Positions 44,611 to 54,733 of a stretch of DNA of 64,000 bases are shown here, piece by piece (position 1 is the first letter of the stretch; every line of letters begins with the position of its first letter). The stretch comes from Adiantum capillus-veneris (lineage: Eukaryota; Streptophyta; Polypodiopsida; Polypodiales; Pteridaceae). The notes under the pieces are model-generated. The model had not been told where the DNA came from. It searched no databases and saw nothing but the letters and a program-made list of their open reading frames with translations. The stretch lies in assembly GCA_014529385.2 (NCBI GenBank), contig CM043957.1:86616881-86680880 (forward strand), written 5' to 3'. Made by a program: the position numbers and the translations under genes.

Positions 44611-44816
44611 TGTCACAAATTGCTGACGTGCACCGAAGAACGGAGCCAGCCTGTAGATCCCGGCCGAGAGGCCTAAACCCTAGGAAGAAGCAGCAGCAGA
44701 AGGAGTTTTACCAACTTGCAAAGTCTTGCCGAATGGCCTATTCTAAAGAAGAGTTCCCGCCCAACTTAGGGGACCTCGTTCGATGGGGCCCAAGTGACAC
44801 AAAAACAATAAATAAA

Positions 44817-45224
44817 GATGTCTTCTTGTTGTGCGGCAAGTCTTGTGTTTCTTTCGTTGCGCTCACGGTCCTTAGCTGCTTGTTCTGCGGCAAGTCTTGC
44901 GTTTCTTTCGTCGCGCTCACGGTCCTTAGTTGCTTGTTCTGTGGCAAGTTTTGCGTTTCTTTCGTCGCGCTCGCGGTCCTTAGATTCTTGTTGTTCTGCT
45001 TTGCTTGCGAGTTGTGCCAACACAACTCGATTCGTTTCTTGTTGTTGTGCCAGCATGTCCAACATCGACTTGACCATCGCCTCCATAGACGTGGGTCCAA
45101 CTCGTGGCGTAGATGGCGAAGGGGGAGGGTTGGAAAAATCTCCTGGTGGGGAGAATCCTTCGTCACCTCTCTCATGCTCATGACCTGTATGCGAAGTATC
45201 CATTCCGCTTCGGGTGACGACCAT
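44817..45224 (-). pseudogene. Gypsy Gag N-terminus with repeated KDRERDERNA units
   Basis: Starts MVVTRSGMDTSHTG. After a Pro-rich stretch and MVKSMLDMLAQQQETN it has three charged repeats of the KDRERDERNARLA type (about 17 residues each). Ends where Gypsy-P-type LTR sequence begins. The coiled-coil-like repeats fit a gag oligomerisation region. The rest of the element is lost. Confidence 0.65.
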
Positions 45225-46361
45225 GCACTATGATCTTTGGTTCTTAAGTTCACAAGGAACTTGGGTTCTTGAGGGTCTTGAGGTTCTTGAGGTTCTTGAG
45301 GTTTTCTTTTGCTTGCAAATCGCGTTTGAGAAGGATCTTCTCTTCACCCTAGTTCTACTCTTTTCCGCAGGCGCATCCCTTGGCGGCCTTGCGATCACAC
45401 CAAGGTTGCTTTTTCCCACCTCACGTCAATTGGCCAGCCACTAAGTGCACGGTCCACTCTCAATGAGTGAAAAGAGACACAAGGGGAGGCTGGACAAGCC
45501 CTTCTTTCTTGGGATTCATGTCACTCTTCAAAAAACACGATTAGGAATTGACACGCCCAAGCGAACTTGGGTTCGTGCGACCGCAACAAGCAAAAAAAAA
45601 TTCTTGTGGTTTTTAGTTCTTATGGAAGGAAGAGCCTTCCGTTCTTTATGGAGAGTGCTATAATCACAAACAAAGTGAGTGGATATTGTGCGTGCAAGTG
45701 TATGAGACTGAGAGAAAGAGAGAAGAGAGATACGACACCAGAGACGTTGTAAAACCCTCCTCCGAAGGCCCCACTCTCGTTGGCGAGAGTGGTCTACGAT
45801 TGATTGCACAAAGTGGTACAATGATGATGCATGGAAGCTGATGCAACTTGGGACTATGTCGGTGACGACGACGGGGACGACAACGATGACTTAGGGGCTT
45901 AAATCTGCCAAAACTTTGGGGCTGTTTTGTGCGGCTGAAAACGCAGGTTTGGCTGCCTTTTTAGGGCTGAAAAACACTACTGTATTTACCTCTGAAAACA
46001 CTGATTTGTTGCTGCAACTGAAGGCTGAAAACGCTGCTCATCTGCAGCCTTGATGGCGATAGATGAAAACGCTAGAGGCTTAGGGCTGTTGCGGTACAGC
46101 CAAGGCTGAAAACGCAAGTTGTATTGCAGCTTTGAGGGCGATAGCAAAAACGCTAGGCTGTAGGGACTGTTGGCGATGAGATGCTTGTTGAAAACGCCAA
46201 GGTGCAAGAGATGGTTGGCGCTAAGCAAATACGCTAGGTTGTTGGTGATGATGGGCTCACCAAGGGACTTGGAGAGGTCTTGCTGAGAGAGGGGAGTACC
46301 TGTTGCCTGGGGCCTGTTGTGCTCCTTGCTCATCTGCCAAAGAGTGCTAGCTTTGGTTTGC

Positions 46362-46392
46362 TTATATATTTTCTTACCCAATTTGCCCTACC
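46362..46392 (-). promoter_or_regulatory. Core promoter candidate in the chimeric-insertion LTR
   Basis: Sense strand: GGTAGGGCAA, 13 bp, ATATATAA. The LTR (about 45630-46692) also holds at least seven GCTGAAAACGC-like words downstream of it. Confidence 0.55.
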
Positions 46393-46692
46393 TACTTTTG
46401 TTGGGAAGTCACTTAAATTACTAAGTGAAAAATGTCAAAAATAGGAAAAATAGACTAAATGCACTGGAAAAATCCCCTAACTGATTCTAATGGATTTTGA
46501 TGGGAATACTGATGATCATGATGTGTGCAACCAGAGGATATGCATCTATGCTAAGTGACTGGGCATGCACGGTCTACGAATAGACTCACAAAAGTACCAG
46601 ATCACTTCTAATCTAGAATAACTGGACTTGACGGAAACCCTGTTATGGTGTAGCTTGTCCACGGACACATAGGGTTGGATGTGTTACGCGAC

Positions 46693-47491
46693 AATGATAT
46701 AGAGAAGAAGGACGTTGTACTCAGCCGTGATGTTATCTTCAACGAGACCTTACCTTCAGAGGGGGCTTCCGCTCCCACGCCTTCCACTAGGACCCCCGAC
46801 TTGCCGATACTTGGAGACCCGTATTTTGATTTGCCCATTGATGAGCCCTCTTCTCCTACCCATGTCCCACAAGTACAAAGAAGCATGCACCCAATCCCGA
46901 TGATGCAAATGACGGTGGTCCTCATCATAGTGCCGAGTTGGAGCCAGATATACCAATAGCTCCTCCCACGGGGAGCAAGCCCGACAAGTTGCCGAAGTCG
47001 CTATTGGAGACTTTGCAAGATACATCAACCTCAAATTTTCCACCCGATTGGTGTGAAGCCGGTACCACACAACACTCTCAGCTCTGAGGAGGTGCTTTCA
47101 CAACCAAAGTGGAAGTTGGCTATGCAGAAAGAACTTGATTTCATCAAGAAGTACAACACATGGGTGTTGGTTCCGCGGCCCGCCAAGTGGAAGGTGATTG
47201 GGGTCAAATGGGTCTACAGGACCAAGTACAAAGCTGACGGTTCTTTGAACAAGCACAAGGCAAGAGTCGTTGACAAAGGCTTTTCCCAAAAACCCGGTGT
47301 AGACTACGAGGAGACCTTTGCACCGACCGCACGGACGACGACCATACGGATTGTTTTTGCCCTTACTGTCTTTTTCGCATGGCCAGTTTTTCAGATGGAT
47401 GTGGTTTCGGCATTCCTCAATGGTGATCTAGAAGAGGAGGTTTATGTGGAACAACCTCCAAGGTTTGAGGATCAAGATTTTGGACACATGG
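46693..47491 (+). pseudogene. pol: copia-1 integrase end and RT N-terminal half
   Basis: KDVVLSRDVIFNE is the typical integrase-RT linker of copia. An acidic/Pro-rich linker follows, then RT beginning at 47053: KWKVIGVKWVYRTKYKADGS, HKARVVDKGFSQKPGVDYEETFAPTAR, FQMDVVSAFLNGDLEEEVYVEQP. The YVDD region is not reached. Interrupted at CATGG (47487-47491) by a solo LTR and resumes at 48704. Confidence 0.9.
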
Positions 47492-48703
47492 TGTAAGGTG
47501 CAGCGGAATGAATGTTTGAACTTTGCTCAAGATGAATGCTCTGAACTGTGCTCAAGGTTCCTTTTACTTGCGGAAGGGAGAGCCTTCCGTTCCTTTAGTG
47601 AGAGAGTGCAATGGACACATACAAAGTGAATGGACACGGTGAATGACAATGCATGAGACTGAGAGATAGAGAAGAGAATACGACACCTCAGACGTTGTAA
47701 AACCCTCCTCCGGAGGCCCCACTCTCTATGGCGAGAGCGGTCTACTTATGATTGCACAAATCTCTACAATGCTTGGACTTGCCAACGATGTCGACGACGA
47801 TGAGGAGGACGACGAGACGGGCTGATCTGAAAATGCTAAGGATGAAATCTGCAAATCTTTATCTGCTGAATTTTGACTCTATGTCGATGACAAGGCGATG
47901 ACGACGATGCAACGACGACGCGCTGAAAACGCAGATGCTGAAATCTGCATTTTCCGGGCTGAAACTGCTAACTTCGATGGATCCCACCGTGCGGCGAGGA
48001 ACTGCTGCAAGAAGGTGAGATCTGCGAGGTTTGGGGGTTGTTATGTGAGTGCTAAAGGCTGAAAACTGAAAACGCTGGTCCTATGGCTGATTCTGTCGCG
48101 ATGATCTGCAAAAACGCTGAGGTTGATCTGCAAACCAAAAACGCTAAGGCTGAAAACTGACCTTGCGGGGCAATCTGCTAACGCTAGGGCTGATCTGCTG
48201 TCTACTATCGCCGGGAATCTGCAAGTGCAAAAACGCTGGCTGATCTGGTGCAAAAACGCTAGGCCTTCTGTTGAGAGAAAACGCCAAAGTTGTCGCGGGG
48301 ATCGGTCTTGCTGAGAAGTTGCCTATTGAGCAAGGTGCTCCTGCTGCCTCTTCTGCCAAATAGTGCTAGTCTAGGTTTGCTTATATACAAACTTACTCAA
48401 TTTGCCCTACCTACTTTCCAACAAAAGTCACTTTAAAAATAATAAGTGAAAAATGTCAAAAATAGGGAAAATAGGCTGAATGCACTGGAAAATTCCACTT
48501 GAAGGATTCTGATGGATTCTGATGGGAATGCTGTGTGCAACTAGAGGATATGCATCTACACTAAGTGTTTGGGCATGCACGGTCTGCGAACACACTCACA
48601 AAAGTGCCAGAACACTTCTAAATCTAGATTGACTGGACTGACTGAACCCTTGTCGTGTTGTAGCTTGTCCACGGATACATAGGGTTGGATGTGTCACGTG
48701 ACA
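47492..48703 (-). repeat. Solo LTR in copia-1 RT
   Basis: 1,212 bp, TGTAAGGTG...GTGACA on the plus strand, flanked by CATGG and CTTGG (one mismatch). Related to the LTR at about 45630-46692 (shared GAGAGCCTTCCGTTC and CACTCTCT blocks, and the same end). It holds a TATA/GGTAGGGCAA unit and at least eight AACGCT words. Removing it restores the copia RT frame GHLVGRLLKALYGLK. Confidence 0.8.
48381..48411 (-). promoter_or_regulatory. Solo LTR core promoter candidate
   Basis: Sense strand: GGTAGGGCAA, 14 bp, TATATAA. Confidence 0.5.
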
Positions 48704-48849
48704 CTTGGTAGGTTGCTCAAGGCCCTCTATGGCCTCAAGTAATCCCCTCGAGCGTGGTACCAGAAGATTGATTCATTTATCAGTCTCCATTTGAGTTTTA
48801 CTCAAGGACTTTTGTGCTCTCTTCCGCGGGTGACCGGTCACTCTTGGTC
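48704..48849 (+). pseudogene. pol: copia-1 RT fragment joined to the 3' LTR
   Basis: LLKALYGLK, a TAA where Gln is usual, SPRAWYQKIDSF, then after a shift SAGDRSLLVLV, which immediately precedes the expected YVDD. There the sequence jumps into the middle of the 3' LTR (CTCTCTCTAGCG), so everything from the catalytic box through RNase H and part of the LTR is deleted. Confidence 0.8.
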
Positions 48850-49158
48850 TTAGTGTGCATCTCTCTCTAGCGTTTTTGGTGGCACCATCGATCTCTCTTG
48901 CTACCGTTTTTTGCTAGCGCTACCTCTCCCTTGCTAGCGCTCCCCTTCCACAACATGTGCACATCCATTGGGGTGTGCCACATCCGTGGTGTGTGCTCAT
49001 GCCCGTTCAGTGGGCGGAATGCGGTAGGACCTTGACGACAAGGAGATCCATCGCGATAGATACGAGATCTATTGGCTGCCCATCACGGAAAGGTGTTTTA
49101 CTCACAGTTGCAGCTGAGTTTCCCATCCGATTCACCCTTTTCCGCTGCACCTTTGACA
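48850..49158 (+). repeat. copia-1 3' LTR, last 310 bp
   Basis: Matches 43858-44165 (GCGTTTTTGGTGGCACCATC, GTGTGCACATCCATTG, ending CCTTTGACA). Followed by GATAG. Confidence 0.88.
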
Positions 49159-49815
49159 GATAGCCCCTCATTGAGAGAGAACCTCGATAGGATCACCAAT
49201 CTTGCGTTGTAGATCTTCTAAAATAACCATCGAAGGTGTAATCACTTCCAGGGAGTGATCGGACAGAAACACAGAGATAACCGTAATCTACACACTTAGC
49301 AACACCTTTAGTACTTCAAAAAAACTTCAATAACTGAGAGAGAGAGAGAGAGAGTAAACACGGAGCAGTGGAGTTCCGAGCCAAGATGTTGGCCCCAAAG
49401 AATGGCGCCCCTTTCGGTATTTCTTTATTATTGCTTCAAGATGGTACAACTCCCAATGGATCCAGTTCTTCAACCTTTGAGTCCAAATGCCTCAAAGATT
49501 GGCCTCAAGGGGCACTTAAAACTTACAAGGTTGCCAAAAATAGATCCCCAAAAGCATTAAGTTAAAAAGCACTTAAACTCAAAAGCAACTACTCCAAAAA
49601 CCTAGCGCTCAAAATTGCTAAAATCGGGCAGCACGATCTACGAAAACCCGTACACTGCCACGTGGCATGTCAATGCAAATCACGGAAAAGTCCATACAGT
49701 CTGCCACATTAGCATGTCAATGTATTTTGCGGCTGTCCGTATTGCAACTACCATGTCATCACCTTTTACGTAGTCTTTGGTGTATGTGTGTCCCTAGCTT
49801 TAGGCCCCTCGGTAA
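49159..49815 (-). mobile_element. Gypsy-P-like fragment: gag start and LTR, minus orientation
   Basis: The minus strand reads a short gag-like piece (ITPSMVILEDLQRKIGDP) at 49255-49180. An LTR of Gypsy-P type follows, with AATAAAGAAATACCGAAAGG, GGGGCCAACATC and ACGTGGCA-type words, plus a sense CT tract (49338-49354 as AG). Frames are broken and the outer LTR end is not clear. Confidence 0.55.
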
Positions 49816-49953
49816 GTATCTGTTAGTTGGTCATGCAAATGACTTCAAATGCCGATTTTAACTGTTTGACTCTAGTTTTAATACTGGTTTCACTGATTGG
49901 TGATTTACTCTCGGGTGGAATAGTGAGAAATGATGTTTGAGACTGCTTGCACA

Positions 49954-50370
49954 TACTCATGGCCCGGACCCCTGTGGTTATTTGCGGGGGGGAGTATTGA
50001 ATATTTAAAAAGTGTTGTTTCTACTCATGGCCCGGACCCTCGTGGTTATTTGCGGGGGAGTATTGAATGTTTGAAAAGTGTTGTTCTTACTCATGGCCCG
50101 GACCCTTGTGGTTATTTACGGGGGGAGTATTGTTGTTGTTACTTATGGACCGAACCTGGTTAGTTATTTCCAGGGGGAGTATTAAGAAGTCTGAGCAATG
50201 GTTACTCTCAGCACCTCCAAACGATGCAGGCTACGGTCTGGGGGCGTTTGGTTGTAAAAGGCCTCTATGTTTCATGGCCCAGACCTTTTTAGGTTATTTG
50301 CAGGAGGAGTGATGAGGGAATCGTTGAACAGCTCATGGCTTTGACCAAGATGGTTATTTGCAGGGGGAGT
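49954..50370 (+). repeat. Array of a 50-70 bp unit resembling an element 3' end
   Basis: Six copies of CTCATGGCCCGGACC...GGTTATTTGCGGGGGGAGT (starting about 49954, 50022, 50088, 50140, 50271, 50332). The first four are tandem, the others more spread. The GGGGGAGTRTTG part looks like the polypurine tract region of copia elements. 49816-49953 and 50371-50720 show nothing else supported, apart from a 25-bp direct repeat around AGCTCCAATCTAGAATGA (50577 and 50645). Confidence 0.8.
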
Positions 50371-50759
50371 GTTCATCGGCGGCTTTATGTTTCTATGTCT
50401 TGTAGCATGCATATGTGAGCATTTGTGTTGCATTGTGATGTGCCAACCACTAAATATTCCTTATTGGGTGAGATTGCCTAGGTATGTAATTTTAGTACAT
50501 CAAGACACCTATTGGAGATCAGCGTGATCTGGGTGTGATGGCTAATTTTGCTAAGCCAGAATATTAAGAGCTCCAATCTAGAATGAGAATATACTCATTA
50601 TTCAATGAGATTTTTTTGGGAAGCCAACGACCCAGGATATCAAGAGCTCCAATCTAGAATGAAAAAACTGATTGTCCCTCGGAAATATTTGAGCTAACTT
50701 GAGTTGTTTTGCAGATATGCTATAATCACGGACGATTACTTTTTTTCAAGAAGGCGGGA

Positions 50760-51457
50760 TGTCACAAAGTGCTAACGTGTTAAGCCGCTGAAGAACGGAG
50801 CCGACTTGCAGATCAAGGTTGAGGGGCCTAAACCTAGAAGAATAAGCAGCAGAAGAAGAAGTTTTACCAACTTGCAATGGCCTATTTTTAAAGACAAGTT
50901 CCCACCAACTTACGAGACCCCGTCCGATGGGTCCCAGGGGACCTAAAGCCATTAAAATAAAGCGGGACCAGCACACAACTCCATCGTGTGGAGCATGACG
51001 ACGTGGCAACAGTATGGACACTCTGAACTTCGCGTTAACATGATGACGTGGCAATTGTATGGACACCCGCAATTTATGTTGATGACGTGACAATTCTACA
51101 GATTTCCATAAAACGCGCTGGCAGCTTTTGGACCAGTTGCTTTTAGGGTTTGATGTTTTCATGTAGTTGCTTTTCAGAGGCCAAGAGCCTTTAAATATGT
51201 GCCATTGGCTCATTCTCTGGCACGCTTCAGTGTGGAGGTGCAAAGCTTGAAGTATCGGCATTGTACTGAGTTCAAGCAATATAAAGAAATATTGAAAGGG
51301 GCGCCAACGTTTTGGGCCACTGCTCTCTTGGGGTGGAGCTCCACCACTCCTTGTCTCATGTGTCGTGCATCTCTTTCAATTTAGTTTTTATTTGAAGTGC
51401 TTAAAGTTGTTCAGTCTGCTCTTTTCCATTGGCACGTGGTGCCCGTTCCCTGTTACA
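50760..51457 (+). repeat. Gypsy-P-type LTR, plus orientation
   Basis: TGTCACAAAG...CCTGTTACA, preceded by the purine tract CAAGAAGGCGGGA, so it looks like the 3' LTR of a plus-strand element whose body is mostly gone. It shares blocks with the solo LTR at 63192: GAAGAACGGAGCC, GACGTGGCAA repeats, AATATAAAGAAATA, CACGTGGTGCCCG. The flanks CGGGA and TAATC do not match. Confidence 0.75.
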
Positions 51458-52284
51458 TAATCTTGTAGCTGCACTGTGGATCTTTGGAGTACCGAAGCAT
51501 CTGCTAGACACAAGCATCAACCTATTGTTGCCGCTGCATCTCCATCCTTTCATATTCAGTAGGAAGAGATGATCCGTATTGCTCTGAATCTTCAAAAGAT
51601 GGACAATGTCCATTGGAATCTTCATTGTTCTCGCCCGGGCCGGAATGGTGATGCGCCACAGTTTCCTCATGACAGGATTCATCGACTGAATCCATGCGTG
51701 CTGTGAGTAAAGGGATCGGATCCTTCGTAGAAGAATCGACTGAGCTCTAACACCACTGTAACAAACTTGGCCACTCCAAGCCGAGAATCTACCACAACAT
51801 AGCGAGAAAACTAAAAGAACTGAACAAAATTGAGAAAGAGACGACACTGCACGGCGAAGTTCCGCGGCCAGAGAGATTGGCCCCAAAGATTAGCGCCCTT
51901 TTAGTATTTCTTTATTATTAATGCTTCACAAAGCACAATGTCCGAGGGTCCTCGTCTCAACAGCAGTGCTCTCAAGCTTATCTGTTTGAGACTGAGGCCC
52001 TGGCACCTTATTTATAGGCCCTACGACGCCTTCTAAAAGCAGTACATATGAAAAGATTCAAGTCTAAAAGCATCTGGGCCCAAAGCTAGCGCTAGGTAGA
52101 GCAAGCACAAATCGCAGAATTCCGTACAGGTGCCATGTCAACAATGTAGAACACAAAATCTGTACGGCCAGACACGTCAGGAGCGCAATTTGTGGGGGTT
52201 CGTCCAACTTCCACGTCATCAACCTTTTTATGCATCTTTTAGTCTTTGTCTCGTTGGGCCCCATCGGACAAGACCCCATAAAAT
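51458..52284 (-). mobile_element. Gypsy-P-like gag start and 5' LTR, minus orientation
   Basis: An LTR fragment at 51757-52284 ends, on the minus strand, TTTGTTACA and is followed by a PBS-like GTGGTGTTAGAGC. A gag start at 51695 (MDSVDESCHEETVAHH) continues to LPTEYERMEMQRQQ, parallel to Gypsy-P (PRPTQYELLEMQR). It is cut at 51458 by the plus-oriented LTR. The outer LTR end is truncated at the copia-2 LTR. Confidence 0.65.
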
Positions 52285-52492
52285 AGTACTGTTAAAGTTA
52301 TGGCATCTCAAGTGAACTGCCCAATGTGATCCCATTATTTATTTTGGCTTTTAGGTATTTATTTTACTTATTTGTCAAAGTCTGGGTAGGGCAATTTACT
52401 AAGGTTGGTATATAAGAAATCCTCAGCCCCCAACATTAGTTATTCATTGCCATGGTTGATTGGTTCAAGAGACTCTCTCTCTCTCGGTTCAA

Positions 52493-52545
<53 letters not shown>

Positions 52546-52625
52546 TAGTCTCTACGCTTCCGCATCATCGACTTTGACATGGTATCAGAGCTTCATGCTC
52601 TGTGACCTTGGTGGAGGAAGGCGAC
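52285..52625 (+). mobile_element. copia-2: 5' LTR and PBS only
   Basis: LTR 52290-52579 (TGTTAAAG...CTTTGACA), PBS TGGTATCAGAGC at 52580-52591, then about 34 bp of leader before unrelated sequence. The left flank AGTAC would be the target duplication; no right copy was found. It contains (CT)n at about 52497-52542. Confidence 0.8.
52385..52415 (+). promoter_or_regulatory. copia-2 LTR core promoter candidate
   Basis: GGTAGGGCAA (52385-52394), 14 bp, TATATAA (52409-52415). CT-rich sequence starts about 55 bp downstream. Confidence 0.6.
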
Positions 52626-52800
52626 TGTCACAAACGGGAGCGCATAGCAATATAGAATATACTCGGATAAATAGGATTTATCACTTAATACTGAAGCCAG
52701 AGGATATAGAGAGAAATAGATAGAGAGAGAGAGAGAGAGATAGAGTGAGAAGATCGACACAATACTGGGGACCAGAAGATGGGCTGGCCCCCCCCTGTAA
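52626..52800. other. Unclassified block, left of copia-S
   Basis: Starts TGTCACAAACGGG and contains an AG tract (52718-52740). It rejoins 56221 once copia-S and one TGTAA are removed; the minus strand there reads AGTAATAAAGATACTATTACA. Possibly part of an LTR. No coding. Confidence 0.4.
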
Positions 52801-52997
52801 TGAAGGGGATCGGGGAGCACCACAGACGGAGAGTGACAGAGAGAGAGAGAAGGAGACACACAACGCAGATATGGGTGGGGAGACTGTGAAGTGGCAGCTC
52901 CCCCTATACAGTATACTCACTATAAGTATAGGGTAACAGTGGGCGGGCGCCCATGACCTGGGCGACCGGTCAAGGCACATAGGCCTTAACCCCAACA
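52801..52997 (-). repeat. copia-S 3' LTR
   Basis: 197 bp. Sense: TGTTGGGG...CCCCTTCA. A sense TATA region (reverse complement of TATACAGTATACTCACTATA) is followed by a CT tract. Confidence 0.93.
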
Positions 52998-53072
52998 ACC
53001 TCCCACTTAAAGGCCAATGTGCCTTTAAGCAAGATCTACTAGTGTACAACTAATAGAAGGTGAGAGATTCTC

Positions 53073-53507
53073 TCAACCTATGCCCACTGACTCTCGATGA
53101 GCTAGTGCATCCGGCTCTACTGATAGACAAACATCCCGCTGCGGAAGCCACACAGAGCTAGCTCCAAGCTCTGCAAATAGTCTATAAGAGCTCATGCACT
53201 CCTGCAAGTATCGGTCCAATACCTGCAAACCCCCCCTTTGCTCTATGCCGAGATCAGTCATCGAACAACTAATCAACCCTGCTGCAAATGCTCCCACTGC
53301 AGCTGCTATGTCGGGCCTCGAGATCAGCATCTCGTACATGAGGACACCGAATGTTGATGCAACCCTGGCAACCTCTGCCACCTCCAACTCAGAACTCAAC
53401 TCATGGTAATCCTGTCCCCTATCATAGAGACCATGGCACTCTGACTCCGAGCTCTGGAGTGACTCCTCGCGCCCACCACATATCACATGTGTACCAAGAG
53501 TATCCAT
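53073..53507 (-). pseudogene. pol: copia-S RNase H-region remnant
   Basis: FGVLMYEMLISRPDIAAAVG matches the copia block before RNase H (usually TRPDIAYAVG). What follows is only loosely like the family. It is in a different frame from gag-protease and directly follows its stop, consistent with a deletion joining pre-integrase sequence to the end of pol. Confidence 0.7.
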
Positions 53508-53512
53508 ATGTC

Positions 53513-54733
53513 CTAATCTGCATCAAGCTCTAGCATAAGCATATCAAGAAATGACTCCACAATAGCCGACATCTCAGCATCCATGTGAGTCATCTCTGTC
53601 ATCACCTCTGATGACTCATCCTGCTGTGACTCACTAGAGCTGTCCCGCTCTACTTGTGCATCCGTAGACGCAACCTGCACAACAAGGTCACTGCTCTGCA
53701 CTCCATGCAAAGCATCCTGCAACCCACAAGAAAAAGAGACTCGCCTGCTCTCTCGCTCTCTACTTGGCTGCATGATCACAGAGACAGCACCGTCTCTCGC
53801 GTGATCCACATGCAATGGGTAACCTGTACCACTCCTGGCACCTCTCGCAATCACTAGCGAACCCAAATGCATCACAAAATCTCGCTCTCGTAGCGAAATC
53901 TGACATCCACAATCTCTAAGCTGACCAATCGAGATCAAACTCACTGTCAAATCTGGTACATAGCGCACTTGTCGTAACAAGTAAGATGCACCACTCGGTA
54001 ATGATAGTCTCACATCTTCTGCACCTGCTATCGCATGCACCGATCCATCGGTCAAACGTACACTGCCAAGCATCCCGCTAGAATAGCTACAAAACCATGC
54101 ACGATGCGGCGTGACATGAAACATAGTATCTGCGTCTAGCAACCACTGCAAAGGGAGTGCACTATCCACATGTATAGCATCTCGTGCATAGCTCGAGGTA
54201 AAAGTGACATCCCCGTCACTAGTATACTCCGACACTACATGTGCCTCAACTGTCAAAGCAACTGAGTCCATGGCATCACTACATACATCTCTGAGACTGC
54301 CATGTCTCCTACGATGTCGCATACGACGAAAACAACGCCGTCTAACGTGTCCAGAATGACCACAATACCAACATGTCACATATCGGCGTGCTCGTGAATG
54401 TACATGTCTCACGCGAGTCTTTGATGACTCATATCTATCATACATATCATGTAATCTGCGCCAAAGTGCTCTCGAAGTAGCCTCATACATAACAAGAGCA
54501 TATACAGATTCCGCAAGGTGCAAAGAGAGCGTAGATAGTGCCATCTCCTCTAGCTCCTGCCACTTATCGTCAGACATGTTCGAAGGTCTACCTGCATCAC
54601 CACTCAATGGTCGATGCAAACCTCGCTGTGTCAATGCATCAAGCATACACTCTCTCCATGCCGCAAAGTCTGACCCATCAAACATGCACATCTGTGAGAG
54701 GTCACAATCTGATCGATCACCTGTCTCTGCCAT
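53513..54733 (-). pseudogene. gag-pro: copia-S Gag-protease
   Basis: The start is at Met 54733 (MAETGDRSDCDLSQM); the frame is open further upstream, but that part is in the leader. Gag (1-110) is short, with LWRRLHDMYDRYESSK. The CCHC knuckle is CWYCGHSGHVRRRC (121-134). The protease box reads WLLDADTMFHVTPHR (about 197-211), where copia has LDSGA..H, so the catalytic Gly and Ser are replaced. RYVPDLTVSLISIGQLRDCG then marks the normal region before integrase. The rest is Ser/Glu-rich. Gag may still work as a particle protein; the protease is probably dead. Confidence 0.82.

Larger units (their letters stand above)
44611..46692. mobile_element. Chimeric gypsy insertion in copia-1
   Basis: The left 200 bp (44611-44816) are the plus-oriented start of a Gypsy-P-type LTR (TGTCACAAATTGCTGACG...). 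The rest is a minus-oriented gypsy end: gag N-terminus (45224-44817), leader with a GAGGTTCTT tandem repeat (45270-45305), and an LTR of about 1 kb ending GCGACA at 46692 that pairs with the solo LTR 47492-48703. copia-1 gag-to-integrase is missing across this block. I infer two insertions that recombined and deleted the DNA between them. Confidence 0.7.
43360..49158 (+). mobile_element. copia-1: Ty1/copia element, heavily deleted
   Basis: Target duplication GATAG at 43355-43359 and 49159-49163. It has a 5' LTR, an initiator-Met PBS, the gag start, a chimeric gypsy insertion replacing most of gag-IN, the IN-RT linker and RT N-terminal half, a solo LTR, a short RT piece, and only the last 310 bp of the 3' LTR. 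The copy cannot move by itself. Confidence 0.9.

Noticed and set aside
50755-51462. The LTR at 50760-51457 as a solo LTR
   Set aside because: Flanks CGGGA and TAATC differ, and a purine tract precedes it, so a 3' LTR of a broken element is more likely.
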